From an uncultured Psychrobacter sp. (GTDB lineage Bacteria; Pseudomonadota; Gammaproteobacteria; Pseudomonadales; Moraxellaceae): a stretch of DNA of 64,000 nt. The notes under the pieces are model-generated. The model was not told where the DNA came from. It did not search any database and saw only the letters and a program-made list of their open reading frames with translations. The position numbers and the translations under genes were made by a program. Within the stretch, counting starts at the first letter, position 1. Every line of letters starts with the position of its first letter. Positions 9,198 to 19,436 of the stretch are shown in pieces. The DNA lies in NCBI GenBank assembly GCA_947489525.1, contig CANLDW010000001.1, positions 310,001 to 374,000 on the forward strand, in the 5' to 3' direction.

Positions 9198-10442
9198 ATG
9201 GCGATAGAGCAAAATAACCCCAATAAAGACAACGCGCCTGATCGAAATAGCTCAGGCACGGATAGTAATACCAAGCAAAGACGTCGCCGCAATAAGCCAC
9301 GTCGTGATGGCAAGGGTAACAATGGCGGTAGCGGAAGTTTGGTAAAATCTAGTAAGCCTAAGGCTCGCCGCACCGCGGTTGAGACCGCTCAAGCCCCTAT
9401 AGCAGCTGACCGTGATCCTAATCAAGCCTTTATTGATACTGCTGCTGATGAAGCGGCGATAAAAGAGGGTGGCATCAAAGCCATCGGCGATCAGCGTATC
9501 ATTCCATTTATGAAGATAGAGAAGCCTATGGCGATCCTCTCTATCCTCTTGATTATCGGTAGTATTTTGGCAATTGCCATTAACGGGCTAAATCTCGGGC
9601 TTGATTTTACCGGTGGGGTGTCAGCTGATGTCACTTATGCGCAGCCGGTTGAACAAGTTGAAGTCGTACAAACCTTGGCAGACAACGGTTTTGACGATGC
9701 TGTCGTGCAGTATTTAGGCACGCGTGAAGAGCTATTGGTACGTCTGCCGCCGCAGTCTGATGATGTCAGTGGCTTGAGCACTCGTATGCAAGATGCGCTA
9801 ACGCTATCTGGTAACGCGGCTACGATCAGCAATGTTAATATTATTGGTAGTCAGGTCGGTAATGAGGTGTACCTTAATTCGGTTATGGCTGTCGCACTTG
9901 CGCTTGCGTGTATGCTTGGCTACGTTGCCTTACGCTTTCAGTTTAAACTGGCTATTGGCGCTGTTGCTGCTTTGTTCCACGATGCGATCGTAACAATTGG
10001 CGTCTTTGCCTTATTTGGCTTTCCGTTTGATCTAACCGTACTGGCTGCGGTACTGGCTCTTATTGGTTACTCGCTCAACGATACTATTGTCGTCTATGAC
10101 CGCATTCGTGAGAACTTCCGCCGTGTGCGTGGTATTAGTCCGCGTCAAACTGTCGACTTATCACTGACCGAAACCTTGCGTCGTACCATTATGACGATCT
10201 CCACTGTGTTGCTAGTCGTCCTTGCGATGCTGTTCCTAGGCGGCGATGGCCTGTTCTGGTTCTCAGTAGCCTTGTTTATTGGTCTACTGGCGGGTACTTA
10301 CTCTTCGGTCTATATCTCAAGCTCACTTCCACTAGCTATGGGCTTATCACGTGATGATTTTGTGGTAAAAGTCAAACCTGAGTTTGAAGAAGAGATCGTC
10401 AGCTTTAATGACCCTAAGATGTTTGAACAAGATAACGTCTAG
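9198..10442 (+). CDS. secF: Protein translocase subunit SecF with long basic N-terminal tail
   Basis: A 414-residue partner of SecD. The SecF core starts near residue 105 with helix 1 (about 111-130) and GLDFTGGVSADVTY. The C-terminal helices carry ALIGYSLNDTIVVYDRIREN. E. coli SecF is about 323 residues; the extra roughly 90 residues are a hydrophilic tail with a basic cluster (TKQRRRRNKPRRDGKG at 25-40, later SSKPKARRT) that should lie in the cytosol. The start has GGAG 7-10 bases upstream and is only 9 bp after secD, which supports the long form. An internal ATG at residue 105 (MKIEKP) could give a short form. Confidence 0.94.
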   Translation: MAIEQNNPNKDNAPDRNSSGTDSNTKQRRRRNKPRRDGKGNNGGSGSLVKSSKPKARRTAVETAQAPIAADRDPNQAFIDTAADEAAIKEGGIKAIGDQRIIPFMKIEKPMAILSILLIIGSILAIAINGLNLGLDFTGGVSADVTYAQPVEQVEVVQTLADNGFDDAVVQYLGTREELLVRLPPQSDDVSGLSTRMQDALTLSGNAATISNVNIIGSQVGNEVYLNSVMAVALALACMLGYVALRFQFKLAIGAVAALFHDAIVTIGVFALFGFPFDLTVLAAVLALIGYSLNDTIVVYDRIRENFRRVRGISPRQTVDLSLTETLRRTIMTISTVLLVVLAMLFLGGDGLFWFSVALFIGLLAGTYSSVYISSSLPLAMGLSRDDFVVKVKPEFEEEIVSFNDPKMFEQDNV

Positions 10443-10494
10443 TTAACGGTCAGCTAGTCGTTAACGACACGGTACTTTGACGCCGTACTTGTAG

Positions 10495-10540
10495 ATAAAA
10501 GCACCTAACTCGAGCTGTTGAGTCTTAGGTGCTTTTATTT
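10495..10540 (+). terminator. Rho-independent terminator after secF
   Basis: Perfect 14-bp arms ATAAAAGCACCTAA (10495-10508) and TTAGGTGCTTTTAT (10525-10538), followed by more T. It ends the yajC-secD-secF unit just upstream of the MATE gene. Confidence 0.85.
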
Positions 10541-10558
10541 TTGCTCTAGAGGTTGTCC

Positions 10559-11977
10559 ATGTCAGCTACTACGTCCCCTATCGACACGCGCTACGCTCAT
10601 ATTATCGCTATTGCTTTGCCTGTGCTGCTGGCTAATCTTGCTATGCCGCTGCAAAGCGTCATTGATACTGCCATCGTCGGGAATATGAACGATACAGCAA
10701 AGCTTGCAGGTATGGGATTGGCAATTCAGCTGTTATCACTGCTGCTAGTTAGCTTTAACTTTTTGCAGTACGCTTCATCGGGCTTAGCGGCTCAAGCTTT
10801 GGGTCAGCTTGCTAGTGTGACTACGCTTGAGAACAACGATAAGCTAGAAGCAAACACAGCAGCAGTTGCCCATCTGCAACCCACACCGCTGCTATCCATA
10901 CTTCAGCGTGCTCTTCTACTCGCTATTGTCATAGGTGCTGTGCTACTCATTGCCAAACCTTGGTTGATTGAGTTTGGACTACAAGCGCTAGCGGCTAATC
11001 CTGAGAGTGGGGCTGCAGCGACAACCTACCTCGGCGTTCGTTTTTGGGGCGTTATTGCTGAGCTGATGAACTTTGCGTTTATTGGCTGGTTTGCCGGTCA
11101 AGGTCGGACGCGCTATATGCTGTATCAGCAAAGCTTTATCGCTGTGGTTAATATTGTCCTAACACTGTTCTTCGTCTACGGTATGAATCTGGGATTGGTC
11201 GGTGTGGCACTGGGCACGACTATAGCTTTTTGGTTAGGGGTGGTATTAGCACTGTGGCTTAGCAGACGGCATCTTAAACTGTCTTGGCGCGCACTATGGC
11301 ACACTGATCCTGAATACTTTACTCGGCAAAAAATGCTTAGGCTATTTTCACTGAATAAAGATATCTTTATTCGTACGCTTATTTTAACATTGAGCTTTGC
11401 TTGGATTACGCGATTGTCCGCGCAAAGCGGTGATGTGATATTGGCGGCTAACGCCATATTGCTACAAGTGCTGAGTATCTCTGCCTTTGCACTCGATGGC
11501 GTAGCTGTATCTGCTGAGACGTTGAGCGGTCAAGCCGCAGGTCGGCGCGATTGGTTACGCTTTCGGATTATCATCAAGCGTACAGGGGTAGTGAGCTATG
11601 GACTTGCTATGGTACTGAGCACTATATGGTGGCTTGCTATGCCTACTTATTTGACCGCCATGACGAATATTGAGCCTGTTTTTGCCCTCGCGGTTGACTA
11701 TCAATACTACGCCGTACTACTGCCGTTAGTCGGCGTAGGTGCATATTGGTTAGATGGTATCTTCTTTGGTTTAACCGCAGGACATATCATTCGTAACGCT
11801 GCTTTGTTATTAGCCGGCATATTTTTTCCGCTAAGCTGGCTGTTGTATCAGCAGTGGGATATGACAGGTATCTGGCTTAGCGTTTGGTGTTTATTGCTGC
11901 TGCGACTGCTCATCCTAGGTGGGTTTTTGCTACGTGCCCAGCAAACTGGTAGCTATGAGCAGCTACAGCCAGACTAA
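10559..11977 (+). CDS. dinF: MATE family efflux transporter, DinF type
   Basis: A 472-residue protein of about twelve membrane helices in the MATE (MatE) fold, cation-coupled drug or metabolite export. DinF-like features are the start HIIAIALPVLLANLAMPLQSVIDTA and the mid-protein GLGVVGVALGT-type motif (here GLVGVALGTTIAFW). The ATG at 10559 follows AGAGG; a TTG two codons upstream is in frame but less likely. Unlike E. coli it is not next to lexA, so SOS control cannot be assumed. The assignment to MATE is secure, the DinF subgroup likely. Confidence 0.85.
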   Translation: MSATTSPIDTRYAHIIAIALPVLLANLAMPLQSVIDTAIVGNMNDTAKLAGMGLAIQLLSLLLVSFNFLQYASSGLAAQALGQLASVTTLENNDKLEANTAAVAHLQPTPLLSILQRALLLAIVIGAVLLIAKPWLIEFGLQALAANPESGAAATTYLGVRFWGVIAELMNFAFIGWFAGQGRTRYMLYQQSFIAVVNIVLTLFFVYGMNLGLVGVALGTTIAFWLGVVLALWLSRRHLKLSWRALWHTDPEYFTRQKMLRLFSLNKDIFIRTLILTLSFAWITRLSAQSGDVILAANAILLQVLSISAFALDGVAVSAETLSGQAAGRRDWLRFRIIIKRTGVVSYGLAMVLSTIWWLAMPTYLTAMTNIEPVFALAVDYQYYAVLLPLVGVGAYWLDGIFFGLTAGHIIRNAALLLAGIFFPLSWLLYQQWDMTGIWLSVWCLLLLRLLILGGFLLRAQQTGSYEQLQPD

Positions 11978-12041
11978 ATTAAAGTTTTGAAAATAAAATA
12001 ATATAAACAAATAGTAAGGCATTTTATTAAGGGTATGCACT

Positions 12042-12761
12042 ATGCGTTTAGAACAAGCCGCACCCTCCTATCTTTGGACCGAAGGCTTTAAAAAAAGTAT
12101 TCCTGTTGCTATGGGTTACTTGCCAGCGGGTATCGCCTTTGGCGTCCTTGCACAAGTTGCAGGCGTACCACTGTGGGCAACGCTGATGCTCAGTATTTTC
12201 TTGTACGCTGGTGCCGCGCAGTATGCTTGCTTGCCGATGTTGAGCGCTGGTATGCCCGTCGGCAATATCGCCACCAATATTGCTGCTATTAACTTACGCC
12301 ATATCTTTTATGGCATGCCATTGCTACAGTACCTTCCGTCCCACCCATTAGCGAAGACGTATTGCTTGTTCGCGCTAACTGATGAGACTTTTTCGGTGCT
12401 GACCAGCTTACCGCTAGCATCAAGGCGAGCACTTATGCTACCTATTAGCCTGTTTAATCAAAGCTGGTGGATTATCGCGAGTGCCATTGGCTTTATGATA
12501 GGCGGCGCGCTTGGCAATGTAGTACCGCATTTAGACTTTGCCTTAGTCTGTTTGTTCGCTATTTTGGCTTATGAGCAGTATCAAAGTATTAAGCGCTACT
12601 TTCCAATTATCATTGCAGTTATCAGCTTAATTATTGCTACGTTCTTTACCACGGACTGGTTACTGCTAGTTGCCATTAGTTTATGTATGCTTATGATTTT
12701 AGCGCGCGGCGTTGTCACAATAGCTTTTAAGCGTACAGACGGAGAGCATGATGAACAGTAG
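12042..12761 (+). CDS. azlC: Branched-chain amino acid exporter subunit AzlC
   Basis: A 239-residue AzlC-family membrane protein (large subunit of AzlCD/YgaZH amino acid exporters). The N-terminal region has the conserved PVAMGYLPAGIAFGVLA and FLYAGAAQYACLPML motifs and the NLRHIFYGMPLL stretch. The 3' end overlaps azlD by 14 bp, consistent with translational coupling. The specific substrate cannot be read from sequence. Confidence 0.9.
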   Translation: MRLEQAAPSYLWTEGFKKSIPVAMGYLPAGIAFGVLAQVAGVPLWATLMLSIFLYAGAAQYACLPMLSAGMPVGNIATNIAAINLRHIFYGMPLLQYLPSHPLAKTYCLFALTDETFSVLTSLPLASRRALMLPISLFNQSWWIIASAIGFMIGGALGNVVPHLDFALVCLFAILAYEQYQSIKRYFPIIIAVISLIIATFFTTDWLLLVAISLCMLMILARGVVTIAFKRTDGEHDEQ

Positions 12762-13104
12762 ATATCTCATTATGGCCACATTAGCTATGGCAGCGGTTAC
12801 TTTTATCACCCGCGCTATTCCGGCACTGATACCCAAAAGACTACTTGATACCCCTTGGCTACATCGACTTAACGAGAGCTTGCCACTCTCCGTGATGGTG
12901 CTATTAATTCTAACCAGTCTTTCGTACTCAGGTTTATCTGGTCGTCTTGTTATAAACAGTCCCGCTGCGCATCTGCTGTTGGCTCAGATCGGCGCGCTTT
13001 TGTTCGTACTACTAGTCTATCATCTTAGCCGTCAACTGCTGGTGAGTATGGTCGTCGGTATTGCCGCATTGAATGGGCTGCTATGGTTATTGACTTATTT
13101 ATAA
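12748..13104 (+). CDS. azlD: Branched-chain amino acid exporter small subunit AzlD
   Basis: A 118-residue AzlD-family protein with about four membrane helices and the conserved ATFITRAIPALI-like segment near the N-terminus. Two adjacent ATGs (12748, 12751) both lie within the end of azlC; GGAG is just upstream. It works with AzlC in amino acid export. Confidence 0.9.
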   Translation: MMNSRYLIMATLAMAAVTFITRAIPALIPKRLLDTPWLHRLNESLPLSVMVLLILTSLSYSGLSGRLVINSPAAHLLLAQIGALLFVLLVYHLSRQLLVSMVVGIAALNGLLWLLTYL

Positions 13105-13152
13105 GGAGTGGTCGCGCGTCAGTTCAACTCCCCCCTCCTCCTAAGCTACACA

Positions 13153-13188
13153 CAAAAAAGGCTGAGTCATAAAACTCAGCCCTTTTTA
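13153..13188. terminator. Bidirectional terminator between azlD and purF
   Basis: GGCTGAGT / ACTCAGCC stem with a five-base loop, flanked by an A-run and a T-run, between two converging genes. Confidence 0.85.
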
Positions 13189-13229
13189 TGTAATCAATTG
13201 TAGCTCATAGCAGATCTTTGGCGCAGGCG

Positions 13230-14765
13230 TTATAGCTCTTCAACACCCATCATATCGACTGGCGTATCTGCCACAATCTGCACGCCTTTTTTACCTATCT
13301 TTGCTATGTCACTGCGTAGCTCTTGCAGATGATCGAGGTATGCTTCATTGATCTGACCTGTAATATAGCAGCCGTTAAATACCGCGCAATCAAAGCCTTC
13401 AACTTTGCTGTATTTCGTATCTTTTACGGCATCAATGAGATCATCTAAGTCTTGGAAGATTAGGCGATCGGCTCCAATGATCTTACGTACTTCCTCAACG
13501 CTATGACCTGAGGCGATAAGCTCGCTACGCACTGGCATATCGATGCCATAGACGTTTGGATACTTAACAGGGGGCGCGGCACTAGCAAAGAATACTTTGC
13601 GCGCGCCAGCATCGCGTGCCATCTGGATAATCTCATGACAGGTAGTACCGCGCACGATAGAATCATCGACCAATAAAACGTTTTTGTCTTTGAATTCAAG
13701 CGGTACGGCGCTAAGTTTCTGTCGGACGGACTTTTTGCGCTGCTGCTGACCCGGCATGATAAAGGTGCGACCAATATAGCGATTTTTCATAAAGCCTTCG
13801 CGGTATTTGACGTTCATCTTCATCGCCAGTTCCATCGCTGAGGTACGCGAGGTATCTGGAATCGGAATAACCACATCAATGTCATGATCCTCGCCCCACT
13901 CTGCTAATATCTTATCAGCGAGCTTCTCACCCATGCGCAGACGTGATTTGTAGACAGAAATGTTATCCATGATCGAATCAGGACGCGCAAAGTAGACGTA
14001 TTCAAAGATACAAGGCGTGTACTCTTGTTGCGGTACGCACTGATGCGTATGCAGCTTATGATCCAAATCAACAAAGATGGCCTCGCCAGGCTTGACATCA
14101 CGAATAATAGTAAAGCCTGAGCCTGTCAGCGCTACTGATTCTGAGGCTACCATATACTCTGTACCGCCATTCGCCGCTAAGCGCTCGCCAAAGACCAGCG
14201 GACGTATTCCATTAGGATCGCGAAAGGCAAGCAAACCGTGACCAGTAATCAGAGCAACTACGCCATAAGCCCCTTCACAGCGAGTATAAACCGCTTTAAC
14301 CGCTTCAAAAATATCATCGGCAGTGGGATGTGTTTTACCTAGGTTTTGCATCTCATGCGCAAGTACATTAAGCAGTACCTCAGAATCAGAATCCGTATTT
14401 AGATGACGACGGTCATCAATATACAAGGATTTGGCTAAACTCTCAGCGTTGGTCAAATTGCCATTGTGAGCAAGAGTAATACCATAGGGCGAGTTGACAT
14501 AGAATGGCTGCGCCTCAGCGCTACTTGATGTACCCGCAGTCGGATAACGCACGTGACCGATACCAAATTCGCCGACCAGCTTTATCATATGGCGATTCAT
14601 AAATACATCGCGCACCATGCCGTTTTCTTTACGCAAGTACAAACGACCATCTTGTAAAGTGACAATACCAGCGGCATCTTGCCCGCGATGTTGTAGCATA
14701 GTCAATCCATCATAAAGAATTTGATTGACTGGCTCATGAGCTGCAACCCCAACGACTCCACACAT
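13230..14765 (-). CDS. purF: Amidophosphoribosyltransferase PurF
   Basis: A 511-residue enzyme of the first committed step of purine synthesis: PRPP plus glutamine to phosphoribosylamine. The start MCGVVG places the nucleophile Cys2 at the N-terminus of the Ntn glutaminase domain (about 1-230). The phosphoribosyltransferase domain carries the PRPP motif [18 protein letters not shown] lies about six bases upstream of the ATG. It is the last gene of a pyrD-cvpA-purF row; the 174-bp gap to cvpA leaves room for its own promoter. Confidence 0.97.
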   Translation of the reverse strand: MCGVVGVAAHEPVNQILYDGLTMLQHRGQDAAGIVTLQDGRLYLRKENGMVRDVFMNRHMIKLVGEFGIGHVRYPTAGTSSSAEAQPFYVNSPYGITLAHNGNLTNAESLAKSLYIDDRRHLNTDSDSEVLLNVLAHEMQNLGKTHPTADDIFEAVKAVYTRCEGAYGVVALITGHGLLAFRDPNGIRPLVFGERLAANGGTEYMVASESVALTGSGFTIIRDVKPGEAIFVDLDHKLHTHQCVPQQEYTPCIFEYVYFARPDSIMDNISVYKSRLRMGEKLADKILAEWGEDHDIDVVIPIPDTSRTSAMELAMKMNVKYREGFMKNRYIGRTFIMPGQQQRKKSVRQKLSAVPLEFKDKNVLLVDDSIVRGTTCHEIIQMARDAGARKVFFASAAPPVKYPNVYGIDMPVRSELIASGHSVEEVRKIIGADRLIFQDLDDLIDAVKDTKYSKVEGFDCAVFNGCYITGQINEAYLDHLQELRSDIAKIGKKGVQIVADTPVDMMGVEEL

Positions 14766-14939
14766 AACAGTATCCTATTTTAAACACACAGTAGCCATAC
14801 AGCGGCAGTGATGTAATAACGAATTGTACCTTATCAGTACGAGACAGCGTCAAATGATTCTTTATACGCTATGTTAGTTAATATGCATAATGGTGACTTA
14901 ATTATAAACTTAAAGTAACCAATAACATTTAAAAACTAT

Positions 14940-15440
14940 TTATGACGGCTGATTGATTTGACTCCAAGCCACACCTAGCATATCAGAGGCCAGCTCCTTA
15001 CCAATAGGTGCATATGGCATAAGGCTTGGCGCCAGAACTGAGGTTTGCCACAGTGGTAATTGCACCAATAAAGGTGCGCTGATGCTCAGTATGACAAGCA
15101 CCATCAAGATGTTCTTAGCTGCGCCCAACGCGCCGCCTGCAACTTTATCGACTAGACCCAAGCGTAGACCCTTAAGTGTGCTAGCAAACACAAAAGCAAG
15201 CGTATGCATCACTGCTAAGATGACGATGACTACGACTATAAAAGCCAAAGCAGTTTGCAAAACGGGATTTTGAACAATCGACGACATCTGCGGCGCCACA
15301 GCACCAGCTAGACGTGTAGCGGCAATCAGCGCAATCAACCAGCCTACCAGACCGACAGCAGTCTTAATAAGACCGACCTGAAAGCCGCGCCACAGTCCAA
15401 TCAATACTACAACAGCAATCACTAGATCTAGACTACTCAT
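14940..15440 (-). CDS. cvpA: CvpA family membrane protein
   Basis: A 166-residue CvpA-family inner-membrane protein with four predicted helices and the N-terminal LDLVIAVVVLIGLWRGFQVG motif. In many gammaproteobacteria cvpA lies directly upstream of purF, as here. Its role in purine-linked growth or envelope stress is not understood. It starts 20 bp after the pyrD stop, with AAGG upstream of the ATG. Confidence 0.92.
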   Translation of the reverse strand: MSSLDLVIAVVVLIGLWRGFQVGLIKTAVGLVGWLIALIAATRLAGAVAPQMSSIVQNPVLQTALAFIVVVIVILAVMHTLAFVFASTLKGLRLGLVDKVAGGALGAAKNILMVLVILSISAPLLVQLPLWQTSVLAPSLMPYAPIGKELASDMLGVAWSQINQPS

Positions 15441-15460
15441 ATCGATCGCCTTATGGGTTA

Positions 15461-16495
15461 TTAGCTGTCCATAGCGTCATAGTAGCCGCCTATGGCTTGA
15501 ATACAAGACTGAACGAGCCCTGGCCCTCGGTAAATCAAACCGGTATACAGCTGCACCATATCAGCGCCCGCTTGAATTTTTTTGACTGCTTTTTCGCCAC
15601 TATCAATACCGCCTACGCCAATCAGGGCTACTTTATCTTCGAGTTGGTCTGCGAACTGCTGGAGTATTTGGGTACTGATATAGCTGACAGGTCGGCCTGA
15701 TAGACCACCCATTTGGTCGCCATCTTTTAAGTCCTCGACCCCTATTCGGCTAAGCGTCGTATTGGTTGCGATAAGCCCGTCAATCTCAAAGTCTAATAGC
15801 TGTTTTGCAATATAATCCACTTGAGCCGGTTCCAGATCGGGCGCCACTTTTAGCACTAACGGTACATAAAATCCGTACTCAGTGGCTAACTGGTTATGGC
15901 GGTTTTTTATAGTATCTAAGAGCTGGGTTAACGCATCACCGCTTTGTAGATCGCGTAAATTTTTGGTATTAGGAGAGGAGATGTTCACCGTGATATAAGA
16001 GGCATGAGGATACACGCGCTCTAAGCAGTAGACGTAATCGTCAGCCGCCTGCTCCACAGGTGTGAGCGCGTTTTTGCCGATGTTAATACCGATGTTGCCT
16101 TTGTATTTACAGCGCTTAACATTATCCAGCAGATAATCAACACCTTGGTTATTAAAACCCATCCGGTTGATAATAGCGTCGGCTTGCTTGATACGAAACA
16201 GCCTTGGTTTCTCGTTACCGAGCTGTGGTTTTGGCGTCACTGTCCCTACTTCAATAAACCCAAACCCTAGTTCAGCAAGCGCGTCGATGTAATCACCGTT
16301 TTTATCCAGTCCAGCAGCGAGACCAACAGGGTTAGAGAATTGTAAACCCATACAGGTTGTCGGCTGCACGGATTGCCCATACACCAAACCTAAAGCACGT
16401 GCCCGATGCGCTTTATGTAATAAGGACAACGTCATATCGTGGGCTTGCTCAGGATCCATCTTAAATAAAAGAGGACGAAGTAAGGTATAGGACAT
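15461..16495 (-). CDS. pyrD: Dihydroorotate dehydrogenase (quinone), class 2
   Basis: A 344-residue membrane-associated flavoenzyme that oxidises dihydroorotate to orotate with quinone in pyrimidine synthesis. It has the class 2 N-terminal helices ([18 protein letters not shown]), FMN-binding motifs ([25 protein letters not shown]) and the C-terminal [15 protein letters not shown]. The class 2 catalytic Ser is in the [14 protein letters not shown] region. Length is normal. It pairs pyrimidine and purine synthesis genes (pyrD, purF) in one row. Confidence 0.96.
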   Translation of the reverse strand: MSYTLLRPLLFKMDPEQAHDMTLSLLHKAHRARALGLVYGQSVQPTTCMGLQFSNPVGLAAGLDKNGDYIDALAELGFGFIEVGTVTPKPQLGNEKPRLFRIKQADAIINRMGFNNQGVDYLLDNVKRCKYKGNIGINIGKNALTPVEQAADDYVYCLERVYPHASYITVNISSPNTKNLRDLQSGDALTQLLDTIKNRHNQLATEYGFYVPLVLKVAPDLEPAQVDYIAKQLLDFEIDGLIATNTTLSRIGVEDLKDGDQMGGLSGRPVSYISTQILQQFADQLEDKVALIGVGGIDSGEKAVKKIQAGADMVQLYTGLIYRGPGLVQSCIQAIGGYYDAMDS

Positions 16496-16642
16496 AGTGG
16501 CGATAAACCTTGCTTAAAATAAGATAACAAACATATAAGGCGCTGCGATTATATCAGCTTAACAGAAATAACACTAAAGTTTTGCTCGCTACCCTTATAT
16601 CAACCCTACAGCAAACCTTGTTGTATTGAAGCAAAATTTAAG

Positions 16643-17173
16643 CTAAGGAACAGGACGTCCATCTGTCAGCGCAATCCAGCCTCGCGCAATACGGTAAAAG
16701 TGCCAAATCACTGTAAAAATTATAATCAAACCGCCAAACGCTGCAAATAGTACGGAGCCGACAGCGATATGGTTACCCTCTGCCATAAAGCTACTAACAC
16801 CTAGCCCGCCTAAAGCAAATACGATGATCACTAGACCTACGACAAACCATATAATACTGTACCAAAACGTCTTAATCTGCCAATCAAAGTGAGTAGCAAG
16901 CCATGTGCCATCAGCATCATGACGCTTGGCGTAGTTCATGACAATAGGCACAATCCACAACAGGCCGGCAGTCAAATAACTCACAATATATAGCAAATAA
17001 GTCAGATGATTATAACCAACTAATGAGCGGGGCGCAGTTGTACTCATAGAGGCGTGTGATGTTTGACGTGCAACACTATATTGGGACTGCTCGCCTACAA
17101 TAGCACTATTGTCTGTGACGCGCTCATTATGCGCTGTACGCTTGTTGTCTTGAGGATTAAAAGAAGAGCTCAT
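16643..17173 (-). CDS. Membrane protein, DUF4870-like
   Basis: A 176-residue protein with a hydrophilic N-terminal half (about 50 residues, Asn/Ser/Thr-rich) and three to four membrane helices (YLLYIVSYLTAGLLWIVPIV, FWYSIIWFVVGLVIIVFALG, VLFAAFGGLIIIFTVIWHFY) ending in RIARGWIALTDGRPVP. The C-terminal half resembles DUF4870 proteins (NHLTYLLY..., HFDWQIKTFW), whose function is unknown. In-frame ATGs exist at 17203, 17185 and 17173; the last is chosen for a weak GGAT upstream, but the start is uncertain. Confidence 0.65.
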   Translation of the reverse strand: MSSSFNPQDNKRTAHNERVTDNSAIVGEQSQYSVARQTSHASMSTTAPRSLVGYNHLTYLLYIVSYLTAGLLWIVPIVMNYAKRHDADGTWLATHFDWQIKTFWYSIIWFVVGLVIIVFALGGLGVSSFMAEGNHIAVGSVLFAAFGGLIIIFTVIWHFYRIARGWIALTDGRPVP

Positions 17174-17322
17174 TAAGATATCCATGCTGAGGCTTATGAG
17201 CATTTTATTGTGGCAAATTAGGTAGGTTTCAACATTAAAATGTTATCGTATAGTCATATCGAAGTAAAACTGTTATAAATTTAAACGCGCTGCTGGGAGG
17301 ATTTTTGAACAGCCTAAATGAG

Positions 17323-17853
17323 CTAAGGATTTAGTGTTGCTTGAACTTGGAGCGCTTTTGTCGCTGGATCTTGCTGCATTGACAGCTGGGTAAACTGCCA
17401 ACCCTGCTGCACAAGCTGGGCAAGCGCGCTGCTGACAACCGCTTGGCTTGGATGCGTAAAGCTAAGCTGTACCGCCTCCCCTGCGGCAGCGACTTGCGCG
17501 TCTGCTACGCCTGTATTATTGAGTAGTGTACTGACTCTATTAGCAGGCGGCTGAGCGGCGTCGCCTGAGGTCTGTACATCACTGGCAATGTTATCCGCTT
17601 GCGCCCGTAGCCAAAAATAATCAGCAACGTGTTCTTGGTACTCGTTTTTGCTGTCTTTTGCGGCTATATGCATGGTATAACCGCCATAACCGCCGATAAA
17701 CAAAAACAAAAATACTGACAATACGATCAGTGCCAACTTATCGCGTGCAGGTAACGCCTGCCAACGTGCTGAGGCATCACTAGTCAAACGATCTAAGCGC
17801 TGTGATAATGCACTCGTAGAGGTTTGAGAGTTACGGCGCTGTAAAATGTTCAT
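17323..17853 (-). CDS. gspM: Type II secretion system protein GspM
   Basis: A 176-residue bitopic inner-membrane protein of the type II secretion platform. A cytosolic N-terminus with WQALPARDKLALIVLSVFLF (the R-x-x-L and membrane helix pattern of GspM), then a periplasmic ferredoxin-like domain near the C-terminus. It lies 111 bp after gspL on the same strand, the usual order. No other gsp genes are in the window. Confidence 0.85.
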   Translation of the reverse strand: MNILQRRNSQTSTSALSQRLDRLTSDASARWQALPARDKLALIVLSVFLFLFIGGYGGYTMHIAAKDSKNEYQEHVADYFWLRAQADNIASDVQTSGDAAQPPANRVSTLLNNTGVADAQVAAAGEAVQLSFTHPSQAVVSSALAQLVQQGWQFTQLSMQQDPATKALQVQATLNP

Positions 17854-17964
17854 ACTCCAGCCTTTAGATCTTTAGATAAGCGATAAACCATGCGTTGTTA
17901 GTCAATTCTCGTACAGATGGGTGTGATTGCACACTAGGATCTACTGTCACTTTGATCGATACTA

Positions 17965-19296
17965 TCACAAATCACTGGCAGAGGTTGCCGTATCCTCATT
18001 GACACTCACAATGACCTGCCCGCTAAACTGCCCCTGTTCATTGCCGTTTACGCGCTCCAAGTTGGCGCTGAGACCTTGAGCACTTAGCGTACTGGTAAAA
18101 TCATCTAAACTACTTCGATCAGGGGCGATTAAAGTAAAGCTCAGTGCCGAGGGCTGCATCACTAAAGCTTGCGCATTTAAGGATGACTGCTTAATAAGCG
18201 GCGCGATGCGGGCAAGTACCGCTAGATGCGCTGAGGAGGCTTGGGTATCACGTAGCTTAGGCGCGACTTGAACTTGCATCTTGGTGCGAGGGCTAAGTGT
18301 TTCGTTTGGGAACCACGACTGATACTGCGCGGCGATCGCTGACTCAGTAGCCTCGCTTGCTGTTTGGTACTGATACCACTGCACGCTATCAGTGGCTATT
18401 TGTAGTACTAAAGCACATAGCGCCACGAGTATAGCAACGCGCAAATAAGGTGAGAGCTGGGAGTTCGATGATTTAGTAAAGAAGTTTAGGTTATGACGCT
18501 CAGGCATATCGACAGGATGCGGTAGCGCATTGAGCGGTGTTAGTAGTAACTGATGCGCAGCCAGAGTTGCTGCTGTTTGCGCTGCTAGATTATTAGGCGA
18601 CGGCGCTTGTTTATCCAAGTTCATACTAGACTCAGACAACACAGCGCTATGGCTATCTAATGTATCAACTCTATCAACCTTATCGAGATCAGCACTGTCT
18701 AGCGTGTCACTGCTAATAGGCTGTAAGAGGCAAACTTCGCTTAAATGCGTTAAGCGCTCAAAAATAAGCGGCAAATAGCTGACAGCCATGCCTTGACGAA
18801 GCGATTGACGCAACAAGGTAGTGTGCACATCTTGATACAAAGTAATCTGCTGTCCTGCACCCTCCTCAGGCGTCGGTAGCAATAAAAAATCAGGCAACAA
18901 AGCGGTGATCGTCAAGTCTGCAAGCGCCGCACTTTGTTGCCACATCTCAATATCGCTTTGTGCAATAGCATATAGATAGTGACTGCTCGCTTGACTGTTT
19001 GCTTGATTGACTTGTCTGATGACAAGCTGCTCAACAGGCGTCAAAGAGGTCTCTTCAAACAGATACTGCTTACCACTAGTGCCTAATTGTTTGAGCTGAG
19101 CGCTACTAAGCTCAGTATCGACTTGTAGCATATTGCTCGACGGAAAGTACAAGCATATCGTTTGCGCACTACTGCCTTTTAAACTCGCATAAGCCTCTTG
19201 TAGCTGCTGCCAGTTGGCATACGTTTGCCACTGTTTATGCTCATCTTGCCAGATAGCAAGGGGACTATGCTGTGCTCTTAACCAGACGTGTAACAC
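17965..19296 (-). CDS. gspL: Type II secretion system protein GspL
   Basis: A 443-residue inner-membrane platform protein that links the GspE ATPase to GspM. The cytosolic actin-like domain covers about 1-190; one membrane helix is near 286-303 (LRVAILVALCALVLQIATDS); the periplasmic part has LRDTQASSAHLAVLARIAPLI. The region 200-235 is an Asp/Ser-rich insert. The start codon is GTG at 19296, supported by AAGGA seven bases upstream. Recognition rests on architecture and its gspM neighbour, as GspL sequences diverge fast. Confidence 0.83.
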   Translation of the reverse strand: MLHVWLRAQHSPLAIWQDEHKQWQTYANWQQLQEAYASLKGSSAQTICLYFPSSNMLQVDTELSSAQLKQLGTSGKQYLFEETSLTPVEQLVIRQVNQANSQASSHYLYAIAQSDIEMWQQSAALADLTITALLPDFLLLPTPEEGAGQQITLYQDVHTTLLRQSLRQGMAVSYLPLIFERLTHLSEVCLLQPISSDTLDSADLDKVDRVDTLDSHSAVLSESSMNLDKQAPSPNNLAAQTAATLAAHQLLLTPLNALPHPVDMPERHNLNFFTKSSNSQLSPYLRVAILVALCALVLQIATDSVQWYQYQTASEATESAIAAQYQSWFPNETLSPRTKMQVQVAPKLRDTQASSAHLAVLARIAPLIKQSSLNAQALVMQPSALSFTLIAPDRSSLDDFTSTLSAQGLSANLERVNGNEQGQFSGQVIVSVNEDTATSASDL

Positions 19297-19436
19297 AAGC
19301 GTGTCCTTAATTGTTCATCTTGAGCTGCGCGGTAGCATGCAGCAGTAGGGTAAATACAAACATAAAGTGTAAACGACTTTTGACCGAGTTGCCAGCTACT
19401 AATCTGAGTAAAGCTCAATGTCATTGCTAGCGACTG

